Part shown: piece by piece, positions 36,180 to 47,249 of the stretch
Position numbering within the stretch: the first letter of the stretch is position 1
Layout of the letters: every line of letters starts with the position of its first letter
NCBI GenBank assembly: GCA_015680685.1
Contig: MNCI01000808.1
Coordinates: 578,413-642,412 of the forward strand
Direction of reading: 5' to 3'
Source: Gnetum montanum
Taxonomy: Eukaryota; Streptophyta; Gnetopsida; Gnetales; Gnetaceae
Length of the DNA stretch: 64,000 nucleotides
Translations under genes and position numbers: made by a program
The notes under the pieces: generated by a model
What the model saw: only the letters and a program-made list of their open reading frames with translations
Databases searched by the model: none
Told to the model about the DNA's origin: nothing

Positions 36180-36520
36180 ATATAAAGATTAAAATCTTGC
36201 CAGTTTAAGGTCATGGTGGACTGCCAAGGGATAAGAGTGTGAAGCTTAAAAAATGCAAACCACTGACATGAAAACACAAAACCATTAGAAAATGTGAAAC
36301 AGCCCATGTGAAAGTGTGAAACTGCTAGTTTATCATCATTGCGGACTGCGAGCATATAGAAAGGTTAAAACTACTAATTTAAGGTCTTTTCGGACTGTTA
36401 CAGGTGTGACTACGCTAGGATTGCTAGTTTAAGTTTTTTTCGGATTGGTAAAGCTGTGATTGATGGGGTTGCTAGCTTAAGGTATTTTTGGACTTGTAAC
36501 AAAAACAAATCTATTTTTTA
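36180..36520. repeat. Tandem array b of element X (between RT and antisense gene)
   Basis: About five diverged units, core (g)ctagtttaaggtc(t/a)ttt(t/g)(c/t)ggactg, at about 36197, 36326, 36376, 36420 and 36472. The core resembles arrays a and c. No coding signal. Confidence 0.65.
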
Positions 36521-36836
36521 TTTTTGGGAAAGCAAACAAATGGCTTGAATCATGTCAAGGTTTTAATGCCAACAGTGCTATGATGTAGTGGCGAGCATGC
36601 TATGCTATACAGCGCACTCCACATTAAACAGAGAGAGAGAGAGAGAGCAACAAGTTTTCTTTTTTTACCATTATGGCCATAAATAGGAATTAAACCCTGG
36701 TAAGCCTGTCATTCTCACCATAAGACACAAAGCCCATATTGGAGCACAAGGAGATTTCGGTGCGCGGAGTGATTGTGCTAACAATGAGCAAGGCGGTTGT
36801 TTGCATAGCAAAGAGGGGAAGTCTGCAAGTGGGACG
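36521..36836 (+). promoter_or_regulatory. Possible promoter region of the antisense gene
   Basis: Upstream of the first Met (36837) of the antisense gene: a GA repeat at about 36628-36648, a pyrimidine run (36655-36667) and a TATA-like CATAAATAGG at 36679-36688, about 150 bp before the ATG. A gctatgctatacagcgc palindromic word is at 36599-36615. Position and composition fit a plant promoter, but no start site can be proven. The second gene copy lacks this region. Confidence 0.35.
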
Positions 36837-39800
36837 ATGGCTCCTAAGAAGGAACGTACTCATCTAGCACTCGAAAAGGTTGAAGAGGTGAAGAAAACCT
36901 TAGGGCACATGACACAAGCACGCGTCGCAGAATGGAAGGACATGTCGTTGACCTGGTAGCCCACTATGCTTCCTTTGTTTTTTTTGCAATTCTGCTATCA
37001 CTTTTGTTTTCTGCTTTCATTATGTATCCTAGTCTTAGTCATCTATGTTTTTTGTCATCGTGTTGTTTTGGCCTTTGCATCATCGTTGTTGCTGTTTTGG
37101 CCGTGGCAGATGCATAAACGCTATGCCATCGTTGCATGTAAGGTTGTTTAAACCGCTAGCACCACGGTTGTCATAACCGCGATGGCTTGGATAGTTCAAG
37201 TAACTTGGCTTTTGCATGGCATAGCATGGAACCCTCAGAAGGGCTGGACCATGCATGATGTAGTAGTGCGACATGTGCTTTGCTAGGGCATAGTGTTAAT
37301 CGCTCTGTTAGGGCTAATTGCTCTATTGCAATGTTAGGTCATTTTTTCTACACTAGCACTTTTGTGTTCTTGCTACGCTATGTGCGGGAAGAGGTTTATG
37401 CTATGCTATATGCATGAACTACTAGGTATTGCTACATTACATGTGTATTGTACTTAGACATGATGCTAACACTTGTTGGTTGTGTTGTGCAGGATGGGGC
37501 TAAGGCCAATTCTGATTGTCTTAGAAGTTACAGGGGTCTTGTGTCATGTAAGAAAACCCGTGGCCAATGCCCCTCCTCCCCGTATATGTATGCAAGAGCG
37601 AGGGGTATGGTTTAGGGAGGGGGCACATGAGTTCCTATACTATCTCCTCTAATACTTTAGTGTGATCATTTGGTAATACCTAGAGGAGGAAGAGGCAGTC
37701 GTTTTAACCGAATCCATATTTCTTGGGGCAAGTAAGGGCATCCTAAGGTTTCTGATAGATGGGGCAATCATGAGTAGGTAGGGAGAAGGATCTAGTCAAC
37801 ACCCAACAGGGTTAAGGTGTTTGGCCTGGATCTAGGACATGCCTGAATACAACTACTACCATTCTCACAACACACTGTTTGTTGTGCGTTATATGGCAAC
37901 ATGCTTCCAAAACCCACCAAGAACTATTTACTGTGCTGGTGGGTCAGTTTTGCAGCCTTGCTCCGCTATGTTGTGTGACACTGGCCATATTGGCCAAATG
38001 CTAATGGGATGCCTTTGTTACCAGGTTCTACATCAACAAGGAAGGGGTTCATGATCAACTGGGTCTACTAACTATAGCACGGATAGCCCTGCAGGAGCTC
38101 TCTTCTACCGAGAACCTACATGCGGGTGTGATTGGTCAATGTGGGGGTGAATACCACACCTACCCATATCTATTCCCCATTCCCTATGATTAGTGCAAGG
38201 GGTCTAGTTGGTTGGATGAGGGGTGGGCAGAACCCTTCAAACCGATCATTGTTGATCAAGTTTTAATTAGTCTTCTATCGTTCCCGTTGCCGTACTGACC
38301 TAGTAGGCTGAACAGTAAGTGTTGCATGCTTAAGTGTCTTTGCAATATTTGTATTTTCTGCATTTTTATGCTAAGCATTTCTTGCAAAAATTTTTGTAGG
38401 AGCGAAAAAGCCCCAGGAGGTGACGGTGGTAACCGCTGAGACATAAGGGAAAAATATCTACTTCAAGTACGGAGAAGTAGATACAAGACAACGCTAGATA
38501 AATGGGGTTTCCTTGGACTGCTTGGTCCAGAATATCCAAAATTCCAGGCTTATGGATCTCTTCCTTGCCATGAATTCAAATGTTCCTACTATAGAGATGC
38601 TCTCCCTGGTCGACTCCTTTTCCGACAAGGTGAGCTGCTTCCGCATCTGCATACATGGCGTATGGGTGATCATTGAAATCAATGACCAGCTATTCATGGA
38701 CCTCTTCGGTGTCCTTGCCAATGGCATCCTCATGGGGTCAAAGTCCAAGATGGAGCTGACCCTTCAAAAGAAGGACATCTAGGAGTGGTTAGGGATTACC
38801 AAGTAGCAGAAGGGGCTCCCCATGGAGAAGCTCAAAGAAGGGCCCACCAAGGGGGTTTACCCTGTCTTCCATGCTCACACATTTCCCTAGCTACTCTTCC
38901 TGGGGAAGGTCATGGGGATCGAATAGGCCTAGGTAATGCGTGAGGTTATGGAGAAGGGGAATCACTACAACTAGCCAAGGTTTCTATGTAAAGGCCTGCA
39001 CCTGGCTTCATAAGAAAATGGAGTCCCGTTCCAATATACATTATGCCTTTTACATAGCCTGTCTAAAGCGTTTCGAAGAGTTCTTGGTGGTTTAGGAGAG
39101 TGGAGTCTGGGTCATGCAAAATTGCAGCTAGATTTCTAGGCCATGGATCTGCCAGATCCTTCAGATCACCTGAGTTCAAGATCCTCCAAAAATAATTGGG
39201 AAGTCATTCTTTGTGACAACTAAGGATCAGGTGGCCTGCAATGTTCATGGCCAAGACAACATAGGAGAGACGCGTCCCACCGTAGATGGTAGTGTGTCGT
39301 GGGGGAAATGTCTCATAACCGAGATGGTGGCTAGTAAGTTGTGATAGAAGAGGCCTCCTCCAGCTAAGAAAACCCTTCACATAGAGGAAGAGGAGGGGTG
39401 GAGATTGTGGCTTAAACTGTAGAGGATGCAACCCCCTATTGGTAAACACTTTTGTTTAATGCATACATTGTTACTGTCCGCTACGCTATGCTACGCTAGG
39501 TGGCATAGCATAGCATAGCACCTACCTTAAGCTAACTTGTCTTGAGCTAATGCAAACATGTTTCTTGACTACTAGAAGAAGAAGAGGAAGAAGGAAATAG
39601 TGAAAAACAGGTGTCAACCCCTAAGATGGGGCTAACAAATAACAACAAGGTGGCCCCAGTCTTAGAGAGAAGGGCCCCGATCAAAAGGAAGGGAGCTCCT
39701 ACTGCTAAGGCAGGGGCTCTTATTATTAGGGAGAATCCTCCTACTGATGAAGAGTAATCTCCCTAGAATAAAAAATATGCTGGTCTCCTAAAAGAAAAGG

Positions 39801-41260
39801 TACCAACACATGAAGAAAGGGTCCTTAGGGACCCAGCAGGAACCTCTTGCTAGGCTACTACAATCTTTTTGCATCAGCAAGCAAGGGGGCCGTAATTGGA
39901 TGCTAGTGAGTTCGACAATATGTCTGCCTTATCATAACTCATTTCAGCCATCTTAGACATGTTTAGTTATGTGAAAAGCATCACCATTGATGCTACAGGA
40001 ACTCCTTCGATTCATCCAGAATCATGGGATGAGGCCCTCGACAAGTTTACGTTCATGCAGGGAATCGTTGATGACATGATTAGATGTCTTCAGTAGGTGG
40101 ACCCTAAGATGGGTAAGTAGGAGTGTTAGGTGCTCTCATGTTTCTACACTAGAATTTCTTGAGATTGCTAATTTTGCTACGCTAATGTAATTGCTACGCC
40201 CTTTGTGTCATGGCAGTCTCTTGGCTTAAATGGGACTCATCACGGCCTTTACAAGTTGATGTCGTGCCTACATTCTTGCTAGAAGTGACCGAGGTATCTC
40301 GTTGCACATACAACAAGGCTTGCAAATGCGCTTTACACTCGACACGCTCCCTATGGGAGTATAAGCGCATCAACGAGGACCTGTGGAAATGGGTCTAAAA
40401 AGCTGGGCAAGAGAAGGCTAACTTGAGTGTCAAGGTGAAGGATCTCAAGTCGAGGAACAAATTCCTCATAGCCCGTGGCACTAATAATGAGGAATAGTAC
40501 ATGGCCATGATAGAATATGCTAGATTTTTGACTGTCGCATGTTAGAATGTTGAAGCCACCCATAAAATAATAGAACAGTGGATGCAAATGGACTTGCTAG
40601 TCCAGAAGTATCAGGATTTGAAAGATTTCAGCGCCAAAGTTTACGAATGGGGGCAGTCCCAGAAAAATCATAAGCATATGTCTAAACTGGAAGATGCCAC
40701 CCATCGTAAACTGTATAGGGATGCTTCTGTGGAGGTGTTCACGTATAAAGCATTCATAAAAAATATTGACACTTCCGAGGCCTATGCTAACTTCAAAGAG
40801 TAGGTAAAGGTTATAGAATCTCCTGACTAGAAAGTAGACCTTTCCACAAGAGAGATCGCAACCATCTCCTTTTCCTCGGGACCACCAAGGTGGACAACCA
40901 TTGAAAGGGAGAGAGCTACTGTAGACGCAGAACCAAGCAATAGGAATTGGGTGGATATCATGGTAGAGGAGGTTTGGCATCACCTCGGGCTCAGCTTAGA
41001 CTGGATACCCTTCGAGGTGGATGCGGGCCCATCTCAGGTTGGTTGCTTTTTTTTGTATTAATGCTCATGCTCTATTGTGACTTGCGTGCATTGCTTTAGC
41101 TGACTACTTCATTCCTATGATGTAGGCTCTAGATGAGGGTGTAGGGCCCATAGAGGGAGGGAATGAAGAATCGGTAGAGGATAATGCAGGGGAAGGAAAT
41201 GCAAAAGGAAATGATGCAAAAGTGGGTGACAAAGATGATGCGAACAAGGACAACCCATGA
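36837..41260 (+). pseudogene. Antisense spliced gene of element X, copy 1 (HAD/FCP1-like segment plus coiled coil)
   Basis: Six exons with GT..AG introns: 36837-36955, 37493-38314, 38400-39441, 39576-40112, 40217-41037, 41126-41260 (TGA). Joins 1-2, 3-4, 4-5 and 5-6 keep the frame as written. Join 2-3 fits only after a one-base shift inside exon 2 that both copies share. Exon 1: MAPKKERTHLALEKVEEVKK. Exon 2: LIVLEVTGVLCHV, then VWFREGAHEFLYYLL with VIIW, then HNTLFVVRYMATCFQNPP; these fit, in order, motif I, the middle block and the last block of FCP1/NIF-type HAD phosphatases, but the catalytic Asp residues are replaced. Exon 3: unrecognised, with CIHGVWVIIEINDQLFMDLF. Exon 4: Glu-rich then Lys/Arg-rich. 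Exon 5: coiled coil. Exon 6: acidic tail. Several stops; a pseudogene now, likely captured from the host. Confidence 0.6.
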
Positions 41261-41424
41261 CAACACGGGATCCCCCCCTTTTTTTGAAATTTTGAACTTT
41301 TGTAAAAATTTTGCAAACATTGGCCAGGAGACCAGAATTTTGAATAAAGAGGTGAATTGGTTCCCAAACTAATTTGTATGTTGTGTATGCATTGAATGTC
41401 ATGCTAAAATTTGCTCTTCTGTGC

Positions 41425-41640
41425 TAGTTTTAGGCCGTTTTGGGGTACTGCTAGTTTTAGGCCATTTCGGGTCGATTCTAGTTTTAGGCCAACTTGGGCC
41501 TTTGCTAGTTTTAGGCCATTTTAGGCCCTCGCATAAATGCACATGCTAGTTTTAGGCCATTTCATGCCATCGCATAAATGAAAATTGCTAGTTTTAGGTC
41601 GTTTTGGGCCATCGCAAAAATGCACATTGACGGTGTGTTG
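41425..41640. repeat. Tandem array c of element X, copy 1
   Basis: About seven units of 27-42 bp, each gctagttttaggcc(g/a)ttt(t/c)gg.., the longer ones with cgcataaatgcacat. It lies between the end of the antisense gene and the protease stop/donor. The second copy is at 53845-54050, where the minus strand reads as repeated KWPKTS peptides. Confidence 0.85.
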
Positions 41641-41674
41641 GCAGGAAGCAGTGGGGTTGCTATGCTAGGCATAG

Positions 41675-44600
41675 CTACCTTTTGACCCAATGTGGGTTGA
41701 GAGAAACATAAGGCCAAGGCACTCTGCTAGGGCCTTCTTCTACATCATTGCCCCCCACTTGAAAGGGTAACTCAGCCCATGCATTTTCGTTTTGGGGGTC
41801 AGCTTGTTGAGCCGACCATTCTACCAGATGGTTAGTGTGAGCTATGGCAGGTGCTTCATTCTTAGAAGTTATAACCTCTGAGCCCTGTTCCATTCCTACG
41901 TTATGGATTACGTACGTTGCTACCTTGTCACCGTGGATCACCACCTCCCTACCTGTGTAAGGTAGGTGGATCTCCTGGTGTATGGGTGAGGAGACAACCC
42001 TAAGTTGTGCGTACCATGATCTCCCCAAGATCAGGTTAAACCCAGGCATTTCCTCGACCATGATGAATGTTTCATCTATGGGGAACTGGTCCCCTACTAT
42101 GAAGTCTATGTGGACAGTGTCCTTTACCACGACTCACACCCCATTGAATGACCTCAGGCATGATGTCGTTGTGGGTTTGATCTAGTCAACCAAGCCCAAC
42201 TTGTCCATAATAGGGAAGGTGATAACATTCGTGGCAGCCCCATCCTCAATGTGTACCCTTCAGATCCAGTGTTGGCTGACCCTAATTGTGATGAATAGAG
42301 GTGATGTAGTCACCTAACCCCTTTCAGAATCTTCCCTAATGGAGTTTTTGCTAAAAATCAATTGAGACGGTTCTGGCTCTGTAGGCATAGAGGGAATCTT
42401 GACCAAGTGGATCACTTCCTCTTCTACTGTCATGTCTTCATTGACTGGAATCACTATCAACATGTGGATTAGAGCCTGGTGGTGTGGGATGGACGTCATG
42501 ATTAGGTTGTACAAGCTCAATCTAGTATTTTTTTGTTTTAGAGCTTGTTTGACCTGAGTGAGGGTGTCCAAGAGGTCTTGGTCATCCCCCTATTTAACGC
42601 TTTCCTCCTCTTCTATTCACCCCAGAAGACAAATTTCCCAAGGAGAGGTGACTTCAGATCTAAGTTCAGACACTTTTTGGTAAGGCGATGTGGACTGTGT
42701 GGTCGTGGCAACATTCATCCTTGATGACGAAGGCACAGATGTAGGGGGTGAAGACGTAGGCTTGGGAATACCTTGGATGGTACTTCCTCTTGATGTCTCA
42801 CCTACAAAATGCACTTCCCACCTTTTAGGATGAGAAGGTTGTACAACTATCTTATGTGAGGTGAGGGTTGTCGAAGGAGTCGACTCCCTGATGATGAAAG
42901 GAGCTAACGGTGTTAACAGGTGGGGTGGCATGATTTTTCTAGCAGGTGGGACGAAGATGGATGCCCATGGAGAGACTCTCAAAACAAACGTCTATTGTGA
43001 GCTTTGTCCATCCGCTGCTGGTGTTGGTGTACTACGTTGAGGCACTCGGATCACGAATGGCTATTGAAGTGGCCTAGGATCACTATTGATACCTATGGTG
43101 TTGATGACATAATCAGCATTGTTAGCATTGAGGGGATCTGTGTAGACATGCATAAATTGGGTTTTAGGGCGTACTGGGTTGCTTTCGTCCAATACCATTT
43201 TTCCTTGATTGATCAATCTTTGGATGTCATCCTGCAACACTAGATAGTAATTTGTGTTGTGACCACATTGTTGGTGATAGTCACAAAACCTGTCCAGCCT
43301 GAAACCGTTAGGAACTGGGGGCTTGTTGGGCAAGGCTAAAGAGGGGTTCTTAAGGAGCTCATAGTAGCGCTGATGTCTCTTGATTCCTTCTTCCAACATT
43401 TTCTTGTGTTGGATATGTCTTGCTACCAATAGCTTCTTTAGAAGTTCTGAAGGCTTGAGAGGCAGTGGGGTGTAGTTTGAGCAATCTTTACGCTCAAAGT
43501 TCGATTTGGGTTGTGTAGATGTTTGAGGTGCGAGTGTAGTAGGTTGCGGTGCATGGCCCTGTTTGGGCATGGGGTTAGCTATGGGTGTGGCTGGTTTCTT
43601 ATTGTTCTTGTTACTATTGTTACTAGGTTTGGGCTTGGCCTCAGTCACCACAGTGGCCACTGTGGTTGTTGGGGCCTTACCTTTCTCCTTCTTTGTGAAG
43701 GTGTTTTTGTAGGTAATGTAGGCCAGGTCTTTGCTTGTCTCGGCTGAATCCTATATACTCTTAGTCTAAGCGAAGGCTTGGCTAAGAGTGTGAGGAGTGA
43801 GGTAGTATAGTTTGGACTTGATGAAATTGTTCACTGTGCCCTTAAAGACAACCAACAAGTGGGCCTCCACAATGGGCTTGTTGATTTCATTAAGGGTTGT
43901 GTTCCAATGCTTAATGAACTTTTGGATTGGCTCTCGAGGGTCTTGCTTCACGCTCATCAACTAATCTAGCATGGTTTTTGGCTTTAATTTTTACATGAAG
44001 CATAGCACAAAATGGGTCAGAAGCTCTTCCACAGTTGAAATAGATAAGTGTGGCAGCATGTGATACCAATCCAAACCTTTCCCACTAGGGACATACTGAA
44101 GAAATGAATAATCATGTGTGACCATTGTTGCAATACCAGGGATTTAGATCTAAAGGTGACAAGATGTGCATTGGGATCTCCCTCCTTGTTGTACTTCGTG
44201 AAGTTGGGGAGGGACGTCCCTGGGGGTAATGTTAGAGCAGGTATTGCAAGGCTAATAGGGTCATCTTAGTAGAAGTCCATGACTTGTACCATGTTAGACC
44301 CAACAACTTTGAGGTCTTTTATTTCCTCGGTGAGGGTCTAGATGAGCTGGAATACTTGGTCTAAACCCTATGACGTTGTAGATGGTTGGGGAACCACTGA
44401 GGTAGCTCCTATCTGTGGAATGGTGGGGGTGGGGGCATGACCCATCGATGGTATCATTGGGATAGCCCCCGTGAATGGTGCTAGTTGCGCTGTCCACCAC
44501 TCGGTAGGTGGTGCTGTTGGAGCAACAACCACGGGTTGGGCTGTCGGATAGACCGCTTGTGCCTCCGGGGGAATAGACCATAGCCCCGTGTTGGGTTGTT

Positions 44601-45480
44601 TCATTTGCAGGGTTTGATAGGTCTAAGGGAAAGCATAATGAGACATCTGCAATAGTTGTAAAATAGGCGAAGAAGTAAACAGGGCCCACCATGTGGACGA
44701 GCCCGAGCTCGCCGTGGTGGGTGGAATAGATGTGAACGTAGGAATAAAAATGAAAGTTGCGTATGACTGTGAAGTAGGTACAATGTGAACATGTAGCAAG
44801 GTATCCATGATTGGTGTATGATGTATTGCAAAAATGGATTGATAAACAGCTTGCAGAGGCATAGTTTCTGCAAATGAAATAGGGGAATAAGAGTGTTGAC
44901 ACACCGGGAAGGTGACATGGCTACCCGTTGCAGTTGTAGTCGTGGGTTGCAGAGGCGTAGGCATGATCACAAAGGGAGCGGTGAAAGAAAATGGATTGGC
45001 CCAAAAGGACTAGGTAGGAGGGACAAGAACAAGGTTGGTCTAACCTCCCTCATTGGATTGGGAATTGAGTTTTTCCTGTCCATCTTGGAAGGCATCATCC
45101 TAGTTAGATGTTGTGTCTTTATTCTCCCTAAGCTTAGCCAACTAGATTATCTGGTCTAGAAGCCTTTGATTTGTCTGTGTCAAAGGTATGGAAGCACTGG
45201 GAGTGGGAACAAACTCCTTCCCATCCTAGTAAGAGAATTCAAAGTTACATTTGCTTTCGAACTCATAAACATCCAAAGGCAGGATTGCCTGAAAATTTGC
45301 ATAAAGAAATTTATAGTGCTCATGTTGCTGGGCCAAGCCCTCAGGTCCCCGATTTTGGATGCTGAGGGATCGACGTATTTCCAGCATTGGGTTTAGCGGT
45401 TTTTTGGCACCTGTGATGCCTTGAACTGTGATAGGAACCTTGACGTTGAAGGTATTAGCAGCAATAGTTGTGGAATTCAT
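41675..45480 (-). pseudogene. Element X gag-protease, copy 1
   Basis: Start taken at 45480 (MNSTTIAANTFNVKV), the first Met common to this copy and copy 3 after the leader; 45582 is an alternative. N-terminal region to about 45000, then a long Pro/Ser/Thr-rich segment (44970-44300). The gag core is at 44250-43850 (GKGLDWYHMLPHLSISTVEE, KQDPREPIQKFIKHWNTTLN, SKLYYLTPHTL). A Lys/Asn-rich part follows (KPSNNSNKNNKKPATP). A zinc-knuckle-like FCDYHQQCGHNTNYY near 43290 has its last Cys replaced by Tyr. A second Pro/Ser-rich region precedes protease text RVHIEDGAATNVITFPIMD (near 42250) and FNLILGRSWYAQLRVV. The frame ends WVKR-stop at a donor-like site. A handful of stops interrupt an otherwise readable polyprotein. 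Confidence 0.8.
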
Positions 45481-45822
45481 TATTACTAAGCTAGGCAATT
45501 TGCAAATAGAGGAGAATAGAGAAATTGGAGCGCTAAACGATTTTGTGGATGAGAAAAAATGAAGGGATTGGAGAGAAATCAAAAAGGCTTTATGTCCTGT
45601 AGGGATCCTGAGGAACCATCAAGGTGACTGATCTGTACCACACGATGAATAAACAACCGCAAAAGGATGCTACATTTACACTAGCGTGTGGTAGGATACA
45701 GAACGCATAGAAGAGTACCGTGAAACAGGAAAGTCAACTGGTGATCAAAGGCTTTATGTCTTGTAGGGCTCCCGAGGAACTGTCGAGGTGACCAATCTAC
45801 ACCGCATGATGCGTAACTAACC
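45481..45822 (-). other. Leader upstream of gag copy 1
   Basis: Untranslated leader holding two copies, 164 bp apart (from 45583 and 45747), of an ~70-bp unit aaaggctttatg...gtaggg..cc.aggaac..tc.aggtgac. Its last 45 bp (45778-45822) are repeated exactly at 46592-46636, on the other side of the inverted gag piece. Confidence 0.6.
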
Positions 45823-46591
45823 TAGGCCACCCCAACAGCCATTCGTGGTCCGAGTGCCTTAACGTAGTACACCAGCACCACCAGCAGATGGCCGAAGCTC
45901 GCAACAGCCGTTCGTTCTGAGAGTCCCTCCACCGGCATCCATCTCCATGCCACCTGCTAGCAAAACCCTGCTACCCCACTCACTAATTCCATTAGCTTCT
46001 TTTATCATCAAGGGGCTGACTCCTATACAACCTTCTCATCCTAAAAGGTGGGAAGTGCATTTTGTAGGTGAGACATCGAGAGGAAGTACCATCCAAGGTA
46101 TTTCCAAGCCTACGTCTTCACCCCTTGCATTTGTGCCTTCATCACCAAGGATGAACATTGCTATGACTACACAGTCCACGTCGCCCTATCAAAAAGTGTC
46201 TGAACTCATATCTAAAGTCACCCCTCCTTGATAAATTCATCTTCTAGGACGAATAGAAGAGGAGGAAAGCGTTAAATAGGGGGTGACCAAGACCTCTTGG
46301 ACACCCTCACTTAGGTCAAACAAGCTCTAAAACAGAAAAACACTACATTAAGCTTGTACGACCTAATCATGACGTTCGTCCCACACCGCGAGGCTTTGAT
46401 GCACATGTTGACAGTGATTCCGGTCAATGAAGACATGCTAGCAGAAGAGGAAGTGATCCACTCGATCAAGCTTCCCTCCATGCCTATAGAGCCAGAACCG
46501 TCTATGCATGTCTACATAGATCCCCTTAATGCTAACAATGCCAATTACGTTATCAATGCCATTGGTATTGACAATGAGCCTAGGCCACCCC
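45823..46591 (+). other. Inverted, circularly permuted gag fragment
   Basis: 769 bp of gag in the orientation opposite to the surrounding gag copies. Plus-strand reading runs from PRPPQQPFVVRVP through RSTPAPPADGRSSQQ, KRWEVHFVGETSRGSTIQG and IPVNEDMLAEEEVIH to KLPSMPIEPEPS. It then jumps back to MHVYIDPLNANNANYVINAI and ends GIDNEPRPPQ, which in intact gag precedes PFVV. So the order is rotated, as if a circle had been opened at PRPPQ. taggccaccccaac stands at both ends (45823-45836, 46581-46594), and an exact 45-bp direct duplication flanks the piece (45778-45822, 46592-46636). Confidence 0.75.
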
Positions 46592-46747
46592 AACTGTCGA
46601 GGTGACCAATCTACACCGCATGATGCGTAACTAACCATAGACAAGTGTCAAGTTTAAGCTGATGCGCATCAGGGTGCAGAAGGCTTATAGGACTACCGTG
46701 ACATGGGGAAAGGGAACTAAAAGGCCCTCCTTCTAGCAGTAGAAAAA
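46592..46747 (-). other. Second leader segment with PBS-like site
   Basis: Starts with the 45-bp duplicate, continues catagacaagtgtcaag..gatgcgcatcaggg and ends ggccctccttctagcagtag before the internal LTR fragment. It is collinear with 58160-58322, the true leader/PBS region. Confidence 0.7.
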
Positions 46748-47249
46748 TATAGCCACCAAAAACATCGATGGCTGGAAAACACCAAGGGGTCATTGATCAA
46801 TGATAGTCTCAACCTCGTATCTACAAGAGGGATATGCTGGATAAAATGGAAACAGGATACCCTGAATGGTCTGGTTGATCAGACAGAGACTTAGTCGTTG
46901 TCTATATAAACTTTTGCAAATGTAATTTGAAAATGAGGCTAATAACGTGAAGTAATGCTTAAATGTAAAAGAGACAGAAAATAATGTATAATGCAATGGT
47001 AAACAAGAGACAAAGTAAAATGCAACGCTTCATAGCTTACGACTTTGCTCTATCAAAATGGATATAGTTGGTTGCACAACGCTAAGAAATGCAAAGATCC
47101 CAAAGGTAACCAAGATGTGTAGACCAAGATGACTGTGCACCTCAACGCGGGCTTAGGCATTAACAATGAAAAGTACTAACAAGGTGGTAAAACAGGGCAA
47201 AACCAAATGCCAACTGTTTACAATGTCAAAACAGAAAGCTTACAATGTC
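46748..47249 (-). repeat. Internal LTR fragment of element X
   Basis: About 502 bp collinear with the PBS-proximal ends of both LTRs (tatagccacc..., ...acagaaagcttacaatg; compare 29528-30055 and 58323-58835). It stops abruptly and is joined to gag copy 2 at about 47248-47252. It shows that X holds parts of more than one element genome. Confidence 0.85.

Larger units (their letters stand above)
36074..41678 (-). other. Candidate sense-strand intron of element X between protease and RT
   Basis: On the minus strand the protease frame runs into AAAAG|GTAGCTATG at 41679/41678; the same donor-like AAAAG|GTAGCTA recurs in gag-pro copy 3 at 54099/54098. The stop codon of the protease frame (41675-41677) lies inside the donor. 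On the RT side, ctttcatctcattttggtag|GTTAAG at 36074/36073 is a good acceptor just before the pol Met. Ogre elements are known to have an intron between protease and RT. The 5.6 kb between contain array b, the antisense gene and array c. Joining exactly these sites leaves the frame one base off, so either an indel or a neighbouring site is involved. Confidence 0.4.

Noticed and set aside
37110-37141. A small extra exon (ggcag|atgcataaacgc..aag|gttg) in the antisense gene
   Set aside because: Including it creates a stop at the join with exon 1, whereas joining exon 1 to 37493 keeps the frame.
41104-41402. Hydrophobic/Ser-Pro-rich minus-strand frames as a membrane protein
   Set aside because: Reverse complement of the acidic last exon (Glu/Asp/Gly codons give Ser/Phe/Leu/Pro in reverse).
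44294-44902. 202-codon minus-strand frame as a gene
   Set aside because: Alternate frame of the Pro/Ser/Thr-rich part of gag copy 1; the true frame is recognised by collinearity with copies 2 and 3.
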